Assembly: GCA_963806455.1 (NCBI GenBank)
Contig: CAWDXZ010000002.1
Location: 868,001-932,000, forward strand
Direction of reading: 5' to 3'
Source of the DNA: Bog-756 sp963806455
Lineage (GTDB): Bacteria > Actinomycetota > Acidimicrobiia > Acidimicrobiales > RAAP-2
Length of the DNA stretch: 64,000 bases
Positions within the stretch are counted from its first letter, which is position 1. Each line of letters opens with the position of its first letter. The notes under the pieces are model-generated. The model saw only the letters and a list, made by a program, of their open reading frames with translations. It made no database searches and was not told the DNA's origin. Below, piece by piece: positions 16,152 to 25,975 of this stretch. A program made the position numbers and the translations under genes.

Positions 16152-18953
16152 TCAGGTCGAGGCCATGCCCACCACGGGCCGGTTGAGTCGGATGGCTCCG
16201 GCCGAGCCGAGGAAGGGAGCGTCCCCGAAGGTGAAGATACCCCCGTCGGAGGCGACCAGCCAGTAGCCGTCGCCGCTGAGAGTGGGGGCCATGCCCACGA
16301 TGGGCTGGTTGAGCCGGATGGCCCCGGTCGACCCGAGGAAGGCGGCGTCCCCGAAGGTGAAGATGCCCCCGTCGGAGGCGACCAGCCAGTAGCCGTCGCC
16401 GTTCTGCGTGGCGGCCATGCCCACGATGGGCTGGTTGAGCCGGATGGCCCCGGTCGACCCGAAGAAGGCGGCGTCTCCGAAGGTGAAGATGCCCCCGTCG
16501 GAGGCGACCAGCCAGTAGCCGTCGCCGTCGGGTGTGGCGGCCATGCCCACCACCGGCCGGTTGAGCCGGATGGCCCCGGTCGACCCGAAGAAGGCGGCGT
16601 CCCCGAAGGTGAAGATGCCCCCGTCGGAGGCGACCAGCCAGTAGCCGGCGCCGTCGGGTGTGGCGGCCATGCCCACCACCGGCCGGTTGAGCCGGATGGC
16701 CCCGGTCGACCCGAAGAAGGCGGCGTCCCCGAAGGTGAAGATGCCCCCGTCGGAGGCGACCAGCCAGTACCCACCGTCGTCCGGGGTGCTGGCCATGCCC
16801 ACGATGGGCTGGTTGAGCCGGATGGCCCCGGTCGACCCGAGAAAGGCGGCGTGTCCGTAGGTGAAGATGCCCCCGTCCGACGCGCTCAACCAGTACCCCG
16901 GCACGGCGTAGGTGTACCGGTCGGCGGGAACGGGGCGACTGGATCCCCCGGCGTTGCCGACGGTGACGTCCACCACCGTGCCGCCCGCCGGACCGGGCGG
17001 TACCTGCGCCGTCAGGGTGGTGGGCGACGTGACCGTGAACGAGGTGGCGGCCGTCGGCCCGAACCGGACCGAGGTGGCGCCGGCCAGGTCGGACCCGCTC
17101 ACCTGGACGGCGGTCCCACCCCCCACCGCTCCCTTGGACGGCCGCACCCCGGTGACCACCGGGCACACCGGTTGCAGCACCAGGTCCAGGGCCAGCCGGG
17201 CGGCCGCCGGGGAACCCCACCCGGTGGCCACGTCGTAGTTGGCCGTGGCCGGGTACAACCCGCCGCTGGCGGGGAGCAGGGCGTTGGTGCCGACGGTCAC
17301 GTCGTTGAACGGGGAGGCCGAGCACGATCCCGCCCCGTAGAGCACGGGGTTCATCAACCCGGCCGGCGAACCCAGGGCCTGGTCGATCACGGCGGTCATC
17401 GCCCCCCAGAGTGGAGCCGCGGCGCTGGTCCCGCCGATCGGCTGCCAGTTGCCCCGGAAGAAGATGGCGTACCCGTGGAGCGGATCGGACGAAGCGGAGA
17501 CGTCGGGTACCTCACGGCAGCTGGACCGGCCGAGGGCGGCACAACGCGAGGCGGGGTCCCCGGTGCCGACACCGGGCCCGACCTGCCAGCCGGGCGTGGA
17601 GAAGTCCGAGGAGACGCCGCCTCCCCCCGCCCCCGTGCCGTTGTTCCACACCGTCTCGACGGGGGTCGTCGCCGCGGCGAGCAGGCTCGTGCCGCCCACA
17701 CCGGTCACGTCGGGCTGATCGGCCGGGTCGTCGACGGTCACCGTCGTGTTGTCGTCGACGCCGGGCACGTAGCAGTCCGTCGATCCCGAGTCCCCCGACG
17801 CTGCCACCACGGTCTGCCCGTTGGCCGCCGCCTCGGCGAAGAGCAGCGTCTCCGCCCCCTGCTGGCCGGGCTCGCCGGCGATCTCCGGCTCGCACAGGCC
17901 CCAGCTGGTGGAGATGACCTTGACGGTGGGGTCGTTGACCATGGCCGAGTAGGTGTCGATGGGCCCGGTCCCGACCCCGGGGCCGGAGTAGACCTTGATC
18001 GACGCCCCCGGAGCCAGCCCGGCGGCATCCTCGATGTCGAGGGCCGCCTCACCGTGCTGCGGGCCGGTGGCACCGCCGTCGACGTCGACGGTGGTGATCG
18101 GGTTGGTCAGGCCGTAACAGGCCTTGTAGCCGGCGATGTCGCTCGCCGAGAACGGCTCGAGCTCCAACAGGCCGATGGTCTGGCCCGCGCCGGTGTGACC
18201 GCCCCCGTACAGGGAGGTGAGCCCGTAGGTGGAGGCCAGCTGGTCGGCCGTGTAGCCGCCGGTCTGGGTGGCGGCCGCACAGGGCGTCGGTCCGACGTGG
18301 GCGACGGACGACGGGGCGGGACCGGCCCGGCCGGGCGAGACCGGCCCGACCACGATCTGCGGCTGGGGCTGGGCCACGGTGCTCAGACCGACGACACCCT
18401 GGACCAGGGGGGCCACCCCGGCGGGGACGGCCGGTGCGCTCTCGGAGAACCTGGCCCGCCGTCCGCCGGGCAGCTGGGTGTCGACCAACGACACGTCGAA
18501 CGTGGTGGCCATCTGGTCCACCGTCCCGGTGACCGGGATCAGCAGGCCATCGGGGGACGTCGGGCCCGGACGCAGGCCGGCCGAGGCCAACCAGGCCCGC
18601 ACGGCGCCGATGGCCTGCGGGCTCGGCCCGAACGTGGAGGCGAACTGGCCCGGCGCCAGATAGCGGTGGAACCGGGGGGATCCCGGGGTGGAGACGGCAG
18701 CCACGAAGGCCTCCAGCCCCGACCGGTCCCGGGGCTGGAGCGAGACGTCGACGGTGATGCTGGCCGAGCCGGCGCTGGGTCCGACGATCGAAGCCCCCTT
18801 GGGCAGGCTCGGGGCGCCGGCCAGCCTCAGCGAGGCATCCGGCTCCCCGCCCGGGCCCGCGGCGCCGGCCGGGGCGGCCGCCACGACACCGGCCACCACC
18901 AGGACGAGAGCGACCAGGCCCCGCAGCGACGGGCCCGTTCGCTGCCGCGTCAT
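16152..18953 (-). CDS. Secreted sedolisin (S53) protease with IPT domain and six C-terminal repeats
   Basis: This 933-residue exported protease has a signal peptide (RGLVALVLVVAGVVAAAPAG) followed by the S53 activation pro-domain (about 45-200). In the peptidase domain (about 215-590) the acid pair lies in HGEAALDIED near residue 300, the oxyanion Asp in ASGDSGSTDC near 388 and the nucleophile Ser in GGTSAAAPLWG near 507. The spacing matches the Glu-Asp-Ser sedolisin triad. An IPT/TIG domain (about 595-670, RPSKGAVGGGTAVQVSGSDL) precedes six 42-residue repeats of the GGIFTFGDAAFFGSTGAI type, which fill the C-terminus. It is probably active outside the cell at acidic pH. The repeats may form a propeller for substrate or wall binding, which is inference. 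Confidence 0.92.
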   Translation of the reverse strand: MTRQRTGPSLRGLVALVLVVAGVVAAAPAGAAGPGGEPDASLRLAGAPSLPKGASIVGPSAGSASITVDVSLQPRDRSGLEAFVAAVSTPGSPRFHRYLAPGQFASTFGPSPQAIGAVRAWLASAGLRPGPTSPDGLLIPVTGTVDQMATTFDVSLVDTQLPGGRRARFSESAPAVPAGVAPLVQGVVGLSTVAQPQPQIVVGPVSPGRAGPAPSSVAHVGPTPCAAATQTGGYTADQLASTYGLTSLYGGGHTGAGQTIGLLELEPFSASDIAGYKACYGLTNPITTVDVDGGATGPQHGEAALDIEDAAGLAPGASIKVYSGPGVGTGPIDTYSAMVNDPTVKVISTSWGLCEPEIAGEPGQQGAETLLFAEAAANGQTVVAASGDSGSTDCYVPGVDDNTTVTVDDPADQPDVTGVGGTSLLAAATTPVETVWNNGTGAGGGGVSSDFSTPGWQVGPGVGTGDPASRCAALGRSSCREVPDVSASSDPLHGYAIFFRGNWQPIGGTSAAAPLWGAMTAVIDQALGSPAGLMNPVLYGAGSCSASPFNDVTVGTNALLPASGGLYPATANYDVATGWGSPAAARLALDLVLQPVCPVVTGVRPSKGAVGGGTAVQVSGSDLAGATSVRFGPTAATSFTVTSPTTLTAQVPPGPAGGTVVDVTVGNAGGSSRPVPADRYTYAVPGYWLSASDGGIFTYGHAAFLGSTGAIRLNQPIVGMASTPDDGGYWLVASDGGIFTFGDAAFFGSTGAIRLNRPVVGMAATPDGAGYWLVASDGGIFTFGDAAFFGSTGAIRLNRPVVGMAATPDGDGYWLVASDGGIFTFGDAAFFGSTGAIRLNQPIVGMAATQNGDGYWLVASDGGIFTFGDAAFLGSTGAIRLNQPIVGMAPTLSGDGYWLVASDGGIFTFGDAPFLGSAGAIRLNRPVVGMAST
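16161..16916 (-). repeat. Six tandem 126-bp coding repeats
   Basis: Six head-to-tail units of exactly 126 bp begin at 16161, 16287, 16413, 16539, 16665 and 16791 (plus-strand coordinates) and encode the C-terminal repeats of the S53 protease. The central four units are nearly identical at DNA level, and the outer ones have drifted (GHAAFLG, GDAPFLGSAG). The constant length and high identity point to recent tandem duplication or gene conversion. Short-read assemblies could miscount the copies. Confidence 0.93.
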
Positions 18954-18968
18954 GGCCGACAGTCTGGC

Positions 18969-20291
18969 CTAATTCGGCTGCTCGTGTTCGTCGCCGTCGG
19001 CACCGTCGGGGCCCCGCCAGCGCTCGAGCCGCTCGGCCAGCACCGCCTCGTGACCGCGGTCGCTGGGCTCGTAGTAGCGGTGCCCGGCCACCTCGGTCGG
19101 ACGGTACTGCTGATCGACCCAGGCCTCGGGGAGGTCGTGCGGGTACTGGTAGCCCTCGCCGTGGCCGATGGCCCCGGCGCTCTTGTAGTGGGCGTCGCGC
19201 AAGTGGGCGGGGACCGAGCCCCGGGGCCCCACCACCACGTCCTGGCGGGCGCGGCCGAGAGCCACCGTGACCCGGTTCGACTTCGGGGCGCAGGCCAGGT
19301 GCACCACGGCCTGGGCCAGGTTGAGCCGGGCCTCGGGCAGGCCCACGAACTCGACCGCCCGGGCGGCGGCGTCCGCCACCACCAGGGCCATCGGGTCGGC
19401 CTCGCCCACGTCCTCGCTGGCCAGGACGACCAGGCGCCGGGCGATGAACCGGGCATCCTCGCCCGACTCCAGCATCCGGGCCAGCCAGTACAGGCCGGCG
19501 TCCGGATCGGACCCGCGCACCGACTTGATGAAGGCACTGACCTGGTCGTAATGGTCGTCCTCACCGTAGTGGTGCAGGCGCGAGTGTCGGGCCCGCTCGA
19601 CGTCGTCGAGGGACACCGGACGTCCCCCGGCCAGCGCCACGGCCACTTCCAGCGTGGTGAGCACGGCCCGGGCGTCGCCGTCGGCCAGACCCACCAGAGC
19701 CCCCACCGCCTCGGCCGCGGCCGTGGTCGCCTCGGCGGCCAGGCCGCGCTCGGCCACCTCGACCAGCTCGTCCCGCGACAGTGGCTCGAGGCGCCAGAGG
19801 GTCGAGCGCGACAGGAGGGGGGCGTTGACCTCGAAGAAGGGGTTCTCGGTGGTGGCGCCGATGAGCACCAGCAACCCCTCCTCGACCGACGGCAGCAGGG
19901 CGTCCTGTTGGGCTCGGTTGAAGCGGTGCACCTCGTCCAGGAAGAGGATGGTCCCCCGGCCCTGCTCCCCGAGCAGCCGCCGGGCCGCCTCCACCACCTC
20001 GCGGACATCCTTCACCCCGGCGCTGACCGCCGAGAGGGGCACGAACCGCTTGGCCGTGGCGGTGGCCACCACCGAGGCCAGGGTGGTCTTCCCGGTGCCG
20101 GGAGGTCCCCACAGGATGGCGGAGGTCAGCCGGTCGGACTCGATGAGCGCCCGCAGCGGCGCATCCGGTCCGACCAGGTGCTGCTGGCCCACGATCTCGT
20201 CCAGGGTGCGCGGGCGCAGCCGGGCGGCCAGTGGCGCCCGGGCGGCCAGGCGCTCCTCCGCCGCCCCGGAGAAGAGGTCGTCGCCGGACAC
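18969..20291 (-). CDS. rarA: Replication-associated recombination protein RarA/MgsA (AAA+ ATPase)
   Basis: This 440-residue clamp-loader-like AAA+ protein acts at stalled replication forks. After the RarA start (LAARLRPRTLDEIVGQQHLVG) come Walker A GPPGTGKTTLA near residue 65, Walker B ILFLDEVHRFNRAQQDALLP and sensor 1 LIGATTENPFFEVN. The C-terminal tetramerisation region includes RLVVLASEDVGEADP and YKSAGAIGHGEGYQYPHDLPE. Length is normal. It is separated by 10 bp from aspS upstream, with the S53 protease following after 15 bp. Confidence 0.95.
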   Translation of the reverse strand: MSGDDLFSGAAEERLAARAPLAARLRPRTLDEIVGQQHLVGPDAPLRALIESDRLTSAILWGPPGTGKTTLASVVATATAKRFVPLSAVSAGVKDVREVVEAARRLLGEQGRGTILFLDEVHRFNRAQQDALLPSVEEGLLVLIGATTENPFFEVNAPLLSRSTLWRLEPLSRDELVEVAERGLAAEATTAAAEAVGALVGLADGDARAVLTTLEVAVALAGGRPVSLDDVERARHSRLHHYGEDDHYDQVSAFIKSVRGSDPDAGLYWLARMLESGEDARFIARRLVVLASEDVGEADPMALVVADAAARAVEFVGLPEARLNLAQAVVHLACAPKSNRVTVALGRARQDVVVGPRGSVPAHLRDAHYKSAGAIGHGEGYQYPHDLPEAWVDQQYRPTEVAGHRYYEPSDRGHEAVLAERLERWRGPDGADGDEHEQPN

Positions 20292-20301
20292 GGCGGCCCT
20301 C

Positions 20302-22083
20302 CTATTCCTCGGGCGGGACGGCGCGCAGCCCCAGCTCGGCCAGCACCTGGGGCGCGATCGGCTCGGGTGCCCCGGTCATCGGATCCCAGCCGGACTGCGT
20401 CTTGGGGAAGGCGATGACCTCGCGGATGCTGTCCTCACCGGCGAAGACGGCGACCAGGCGATCGATGCCGACGGCGAAGCCGGCATGGGGCGGCGCCCCG
20501 TAGCGGAAGGCACCGAGGAGGAACCCGAACCGGGCGCGCGCCGCCTCCTCGTCGAGGCCGAGCACGGCGAAGACCCGGCGCTGCACGTCGTCGCGGTGGA
20601 TCCTCACGCTGCCGGAGCCCAGCTCCCAGCCGTTGAGGACCAGGTCGTAGGATTGCGAGCGGACAGAGGCGGGGTCCGACTCCAGCCGGTCGAGATCGTC
20701 GGGGTGCGGCATGGTGAACGGGTGGTGGGCGGCCACCGGTGTGCCGTGGTCGTCCACGCCGTCGAACAAGGGGAAGTCGACCACCCACAGGTACCGGTCG
20801 GGACCTTCGCTCACCGGCCGCCCCCCGACCTGGAGGCGCAGCTGGCCGAGCACCGTGCAGGCCAGGCGGTACTCGTCGGCGACCACCAGCACCAGGTCGC
20901 CGGGACGCCCCCCGGTGGTCGTGAGCAGCCCGGTGCGCTCGTCGTCGGTGAGGTACCGGTCGAGGGGCGAGTCGAGGACCGGCGAGGGTCGGCCCGGGGT
21001 GTCCCGGCCCTCGCCGGTCACCCGGAACCAGGCCAGCCCCTTGGCCCCCAGCTGCTTGGCCCGGTCGGTGAGGCCGTCGAGCCTGGAACGGGTGAACGAG
21101 GCTCCCCCCTCGACCAGGATCGCCTTCACGCAGGGGGCGGCGAACGCCTTCACCCCCGTGTGCTGGAACACCTCGGAGAGGTCGACCAGCTCCATGTCGA
21201 AGCGCAGGTCGGGCTTGTCGGTGCCGTACCGGTCGATGGCCTCGGACCACCCGAGGCGCGGGACCGGCGGGGGCCGCTCACCGGTCACCGCCTCGGCCGC
21301 ATCGAGGACGGCTTCGGTCACGAACTCCAGGACGTCCTCCTGTCCGACGAACGAGGCCTCCACGTCGAGCTGGGAGAATTCGAACTGCCGGTCGGCCCTC
21401 AGATCCTCGTCGCGCAGGCAGCGGGCGATCTGGAAGTAGCGGTCCACACCGGCCACCATCAGCAGCTGCTTGGCCAGCTGCGGGCTCTGGGGCAGCACGT
21501 AGCCCGACCCCGGGCTGAGCCGGCTCGGCACCACGAATTCGCGGGCGCCCTCGGGGGTGGGGGCCCACAGCAGCGGCGTCTCCACCTCGACGAAGCCCTG
21601 ACGGTCCATGGCCGCCCGGAGGGCGCGGTTGACGGTCGCCCGGGTGCGAAGGCTGGCCTGCATGCCGGGCCGGCGCAGGTCGATGTAGCGGTAGCGCAGC
21701 CGGGTGACCTCGTCCACCTCGGCGCGGTCGTCCACCGGGAAGGGAGGGGGCTCGGCCCGGTTGAGCACGGTGACCGAGCAATCCCCGATCTCGATCTCCC
21801 CCGTGGGCAGATCGGGGTTGGCCGTCCCCTCCGGCCGGGGCCGGACCACTCCCTCCACGGCCACCACGTACTCGCTGCGAACGTCCACCGTCCCCGGGAT
21901 CACGCACTGCACGATGCCGGTATGGTCGCGGAGGTCGAGGAAGGCGAGGTGCTCGCCGTGCTCCCGCCGCCGGGCCACCCAGCCGCACAACGTCACCGAC
22001 GAGCCGGCGTCGTCGCGGCGGAGGGTGCCGCACATGGTGGTGCGCATCGACGTGGCGGAGGCCGACGGTGGGGAGGCGGTCAC
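20302..22083 (-). CDS. aspS: Aspartate--tRNA ligase
   Basis: This is a 593-residue bacterial-type class IIb synthetase. The N-terminal OB fold begins RTTMCGTLRRDDAGSSVTLCGWV. The catalytic core carries FVEVETPLLWAPTPEGAREF, the insertion (GAD) domain lies around residues 290-420, and motif 3 is GFAVGIDRLVAVFAGEDSIR. The KTQSGWDPMTGAP segment near the C-terminus is typical of bacterial AspRS. Whether it is discriminating or also charges tRNA-Asn cannot be decided here. It is 28 bp downstream of hisS and 10 bp upstream of rarA. Confidence 0.96.
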   Translation of the reverse strand: MTASPPSASATSMRTTMCGTLRRDDAGSSVTLCGWVARRREHGEHLAFLDLRDHTGIVQCVIPGTVDVRSEYVVAVEGVVRPRPEGTANPDLPTGEIEIGDCSVTVLNRAEPPPFPVDDRAEVDEVTRLRYRYIDLRRPGMQASLRTRATVNRALRAAMDRQGFVEVETPLLWAPTPEGAREFVVPSRLSPGSGYVLPQSPQLAKQLLMVAGVDRYFQIARCLRDEDLRADRQFEFSQLDVEASFVGQEDVLEFVTEAVLDAAEAVTGERPPPVPRLGWSEAIDRYGTDKPDLRFDMELVDLSEVFQHTGVKAFAAPCVKAILVEGGASFTRSRLDGLTDRAKQLGAKGLAWFRVTGEGRDTPGRPSPVLDSPLDRYLTDDERTGLLTTTGGRPGDLVLVVADEYRLACTVLGQLRLQVGGRPVSEGPDRYLWVVDFPLFDGVDDHGTPVAAHHPFTMPHPDDLDRLESDPASVRSQSYDLVLNGWELGSGSVRIHRDDVQRRVFAVLGLDEEAARARFGFLLGAFRYGAPPHAGFAVGIDRLVAVFAGEDSIREVIAFPKTQSGWDPMTGAPEPIAPQVLAELGLRAVPPEE

Positions 22084-22111
22084 GGGGTCCTTTCGGGAGC
22101 GGACGGCCCGG

Positions 22112-23425
22112 CTAACGGGCCTCCGACACAGTAGGTGGCGGATCGGATCCCCTGCGACGGGAGGCCCGGCGGACGGCGGCGACCAGTTCCGACCGGGCGA
22201 CCCGACGCTGCCGGCCGGTGCCGCGCAGGGGGCGGAGGGTGACCTCGCCGGCCGACTCCTCGTCCGGGCCGACGATGAGCGCCACCGTGGCGCCCGAGCG
22301 GTCAGCCGACCTGAGCTGGGACTTCATCGAACGTCCGTCGAAGGCCCGGTCGGTGCGCAGCCCGGCCCGCCGGAGCTCGGCGGTGAGGTCGCGGGCGGCC
22401 TCACCCCCGGTGACGTCGACGACGAAGGCGTCGAGGGCGGGCGGGTCGACCGGGAACACACCTTCGGCGTCACAGGCCAGCAGGAGCCGCTCGATCCCGA
22501 TGCCGAAGCCGATGCCCGGGGTGGGGGGCCCGCCGAGCATCTCGACCAGCCCGTCGTACCGGCCACCACCGCCGATGCCGTTCTGGGCCGACTCCAGCGA
22601 CTGGGACGTGAACTCGAAGGTGGTGCGGGTGTAGTAGTCGAAGCCCCGGACCAGCCGGTGGTCGACAACGTTGGGGATGGCGAGCGAGTCGAGCCCGGCG
22701 CGCACCCGGTCGAAGTGCCGCCGGCAGGCATCGCACAGGTGGTCGACGAACCTCGGTGCCCCCTCGGTGGCCGCCCGGCACTCGGGACGCTTGCAGTCGA
22801 GGACGCGGAGGGGGTTGGCCCCCACCCGACCCACGTGCTCGGGGCAGAGCCGGTCCCGGCGCTCCTCGAGGAACCGTCGGAGCGTCTCGAGGTAGCCGGG
22901 CCGGCACTCCCCGTCCCCCATCGAGTTGACCCCGAGGACGAAGGCGCTGAGGTCGAGCGAGCGGAAGAGGCCGTCCGCCAGGGCGATGACCTCGACGTCG
23001 AGGTCGGGATCGACGGGCCCGAGCGCCTCGACGCCCAGCTGATGGTGCTGGCGGTACCGGCCCGCCTGGGGTCGCTCGTAGCGGAAGGCCGGTGTGGCGT
23101 ACCACGCCTTCCAGGGCAGCGGCGGCCGGTGCTGCACGAAGGCCCGGACCATGGGTGCGGTGCCTTCCGGCCGGAGGGCCAGGACACGCCCACCCCGGTC
23201 CTCGAACTGGTACATCTCCTTGCCCACGACGTCGCTGCCCTCCCCGATGCCGCGGCGGAAGACCCGCACGTCCTCGAAGACGGGGGTGTGGGCCAGGCCG
23301 TACCCGGCCCGCTCGACCTGGTCGGCGAACCGCACCAGCAGGGCCTCCCAGCGGGACGATTCGGGCCACAGGACGTCGTGGGTGCCGCTCGGGGCGCGCG
23401 CCACCAGCCGGTCGTCGTCAGGCAT
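22112..23425 (-). CDS. hisS: Histidine--tRNA ligase
   Basis: This 437-residue class II synthetase shows motif 2 in the region LALRPEGTAPMVRAFVQH, the His-specific segment LVRGFDYYTRTTFEFTS, GGGRYDGLVEMLGG and motif 3 GFGIGIERLLL. The C-terminal anticodon-binding domain begins near residue 340. The mid-protein ECRPGYLETLRRF and CDACRRHFDRVRAGL segments are normal for HisRS. Only 8 bp separate it from the relA stop upstream, matching the conserved relA-hisS pairing in many Gram-positive bacteria. Confidence 0.96.
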   Translation of the reverse strand: MPDDDRLVARAPSGTHDVLWPESSRWEALLVRFADQVERAGYGLAHTPVFEDVRVFRRGIGEGSDVVGKEMYQFEDRGGRVLALRPEGTAPMVRAFVQHRPPLPWKAWYATPAFRYERPQAGRYRQHHQLGVEALGPVDPDLDVEVIALADGLFRSLDLSAFVLGVNSMGDGECRPGYLETLRRFLEERRDRLCPEHVGRVGANPLRVLDCKRPECRAATEGAPRFVDHLCDACRRHFDRVRAGLDSLAIPNVVDHRLVRGFDYYTRTTFEFTSQSLESAQNGIGGGGRYDGLVEMLGGPPTPGIGFGIGIERLLLACDAEGVFPVDPPALDAFVVDVTGGEAARDLTAELRRAGLRTDRAFDGRSMKSQLRSADRSGATVALIVGPDEESAGEVTLRPLRGTGRQRRVARSELVAAVRRASRRRGSDPPPTVSEAR

Positions 23426-23433
23426 CGGTAGGC

Positions 23434-25908
23434 TCAGTCCCTCTTGCCGGGGAGGATGCGGTAGACGTCATAGACCGCATCGAGGTGCCGGATGAGGTTC
23501 AGCACCGACTCGAGGTGCGCCGGGTCGGCCAGCTCCACGTCGAACCGCATCCGGCTGATCCGGTCGGCATCGGTCTGGGTGTTGGCGGACACGATGTTGA
23601 GATGGTGCTCGGACACCACCTTGGTCACATCGGTGAGCAGCCTCGAGCGGTCGATGGCCACCACCTCGATGGTGGCCACGAACACCCCCGAGGAGCGGTG
23701 GTCCCACTCGACTTCGATGAGCCGCTCGCGGGAGCGGCTGGCCAGCGAGGCGGCGTTGGAGCAGTCGGCCCGATGGACCGACACCCCTCGCCCGCGGGTG
23801 ACGAATCCCACGATCTCGTCCCCCGGCACCGGGGTGCAGCACCGCGACAGCCGTACCATGAGGTCGTCGAGCCCTTCGACGTACACACCGACCGCCGAGC
23901 CGCGGCCGGGCCGCGGGGCGATGGGCTGTTGGCGGGCCGTGACCGGCAACTGCTCCTCGTAGAGGCCGCCGCGCAGGTCCCGGAGGACCCGCTGGGCCAC
24001 GGCACGGGCCGAGATGCGGTTGTCGCCGATGGCGGCGTGCACCGCATCGAGGTCGGCGTAGTTCATGGCCACGGCCAGGTCGTCGAGCGCGTGCTCGGCG
24101 GCCAGCTTCTGCACGGGAAGTCCCTCACGCCGCAGCTCTTTGATCAGCTCCTCGCGGCCCAGCTCGATGGCGTCCTCCCGGCGCTCGCGGGAGAACCACT
24201 GGCGGATCTTCGTCCGGGCCCGTGACGAGGCGACCATGGACAGCCAGTCCCTCGACGGGCCGGCCGTGGGCGCCTTGGACGTGAAGATCTCGACCGTGTC
24301 GGCCGAGCTGAGCCGGGTGTCCAGCGGGACCAGCCGGCCGTTGACCTTGGCCCCGATGCAACGGTGCCCGACCTCGGTGTGGATGGCGTAGGCGAAGTCG
24401 ACCGGCGTGGCGTTGGCGGCCAGGGCGATCACCTTGCCCTTCGGGGTGAACACGTAGACCTCGTCCTCCTCGAGGTCGAGCTTCAGGGCCTCGAGGAACT
24501 CGATGGGGTCGGTCGTCTCGTTCTGGAAGTCGACGATCCGCTGCATCCACTCGATCTCGGCTGTGGTCGAGGAGGTCTCCTTGGCCAGGGCGGCCAGCTG
24601 GGCCCGGCGGTCTCGCTCGGCCAGCTCGGCCCGTCGGGCGGACCGGGCCCCGACCCGCTTCCGCTCACCTTTGGCGCCGCCCTTCGGGGCCGCCTTGTCC
24701 CCCCGGGTACGGGAGTCCGTGGCGGCGCCGGCCCCACCGTCCTTCAGGCCCTTGACCGGGCTCCCCATGCCACGCTCGGGTCGGGCCGGGTTCTCCTTGT
24801 ACCCCCAGTGGGCGGCGATCCCGTACTCCGCCCGGCGGTGCATCTCGTGGGTGCGCACCTGGACCTCGATGGGCTTGCCGTCGAGCCCGATCACCGTGGT
24901 GTGCAGTGACTGGTAGAGGTTGAACTTCGGCGAATTGATGTAGTCCTTGAACCGACCCTGCACCGGTGGCCAGATGGCGTGGATCGAGCCGAGGGCGGCC
25001 CAGCAGTCCTTCTCGGACTCGACGATGACCCGGATCCCGACCAGGTCGTAGAGATCGTCGAACTCCTTGCCCCGCACCACCATCTTCTCGTAGATGCTCC
25101 AAAGGTGCTTCGGCCGGCCCGTGACCTCGGCGGCCACCCCCGAGGCCGAGAGCCGTTCCTTGACGGCCACCAGGACCCGGGCCAGGAACTCGTCACGCAG
25201 CGGGGCCCGGCTGGCCACCATCTGCTCGATCTCGGCGTAGCGCTTGGCGTGCAGGGTGGCAAAGGCCAGGTCCTCGAGCTGCCACTTGACCTCTTGGATG
25301 CCGAGCCGGTGGGCCAGCGGGGCGTAGATGTCCAAGGTCTCCTGGGCGGTGCGCCGCTGCTTCCACTCGGGCATGACAGCCAGCGTCCGCATGTTGTGCA
25401 GGCGGTCGGCCAACTTGATGATCAGCACCCGCCAGTCGTTGGCCATGGCCACCAACATCTTGCGGACGGTGGCGGCCTGCTGGGCCTCCTTCGAGTCGAA
25501 CTGCAGCCGGTCCAGCTTGGTGACGCCGTCGACGATGACGGCCACCGCCGGGCCGAAGTCCCGCTCGATGACCTCGGTGGTCACCCCGGTGTCCTCGACG
25601 GCGTCGTGGAGGAGGGCGGCCGCCACGGTCTGGGCGTCGAGACCGAGGTCGGCCACGATCCCGGCCACCGCCACGGGATGGGTCACGTACGGCTCGCCCG
25701 ACCTCCGGAGCTGGCCGGCATGGGCCACCGTGGCGGTCTCGGCGGCCCGGACGATGAGCGCGGTGTCCCCGTCGGGATGGCGGCGGAGGAAGGCCGTGAT
25801 GACCGGCCCCAGCAGGGCGGCCACCTCGGGCGGCAGCGAGGACCCGGCGACGCGCTCCTGGCCGGCGGTGGAGGTGCCCCCAGCCGGGACTGGTGTGGCC
25901 AACGCCAT
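23434..25908 (-). CDS. relA: Bifunctional (p)ppGpp synthase/hydrolase (RelA/SpoT)
   Basis: This 824-residue long Rsh enzyme makes and degrades the stringent alarmone. The N-terminal HD hydrolase has LLHDAVEDTGVT near residue 100. The synthetase domain (about 240-370) includes GRFKDYINSPKFNLYQSLH and VQVRTHEMHRRAEYGIAAHW. A basic, Gly/Lys/Arg-rich insert (about 380-440) precedes the TGS domain (VFTPKGKVIALAANATPVDF). The C-terminal zinc-finger/ACT region has DDLMVRLSRCCTPVPGDEI. The insert makes the protein somewhat longer than typical actinobacterial Rel. Both HD and synthetase motifs look intact, so it should be bifunctional. Confidence 0.96.
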   Translation of the reverse strand: MALATPVPAGGTSTAGQERVAGSSLPPEVAALLGPVITAFLRRHPDGDTALIVRAAETATVAHAGQLRRSGEPYVTHPVAVAGIVADLGLDAQTVAAALLHDAVEDTGVTTEVIERDFGPAVAVIVDGVTKLDRLQFDSKEAQQAATVRKMLVAMANDWRVLIIKLADRLHNMRTLAVMPEWKQRRTAQETLDIYAPLAHRLGIQEVKWQLEDLAFATLHAKRYAEIEQMVASRAPLRDEFLARVLVAVKERLSASGVAAEVTGRPKHLWSIYEKMVVRGKEFDDLYDLVGIRVIVESEKDCWAALGSIHAIWPPVQGRFKDYINSPKFNLYQSLHTTVIGLDGKPIEVQVRTHEMHRRAEYGIAAHWGYKENPARPERGMGSPVKGLKDGGAGAATDSRTRGDKAAPKGGAKGERKRVGARSARRAELAERDRRAQLAALAKETSSTTAEIEWMQRIVDFQNETTDPIEFLEALKLDLEEDEVYVFTPKGKVIALAANATPVDFAYAIHTEVGHRCIGAKVNGRLVPLDTRLSSADTVEIFTSKAPTAGPSRDWLSMVASSRARTKIRQWFSRERREDAIELGREELIKELRREGLPVQKLAAEHALDDLAVAMNYADLDAVHAAIGDNRISARAVAQRVLRDLRGGLYEEQLPVTARQQPIAPRPGRGSAVGVYVEGLDDLMVRLSRCCTPVPGDEIVGFVTRGRGVSVHRADCSNAASLASRSRERLIEVEWDHRSSGVFVATIEVVAIDRSRLLTDVTKVVSEHHLNIVSANTQTDADRISRMRFDVELADPAHLESVLNLIRHLDAVYDVYRILPGKRD

Positions 25909-25975
25909 CCCTACACGGTACCTGTCGTCAGGGGCGCACCAGTACCTCCGGCCCCCTCGGCGAGGGGCCCGACGC

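Noticed and set aside
16161..16916. Regular repeats as a possible CRISPR array
   Set aside because: Units are 126 bp, contiguous without unique spacers, and in frame within a protein-coding gene.
16089..20417. A 1442-codon open frame on the plus strand
   Set aside because: It lies antisense to the S53 protease and rarA, has no domain, and its composition (Gly/Arg/Asp/His/Gln) is typical of the reverse complement of GC-rich genes.
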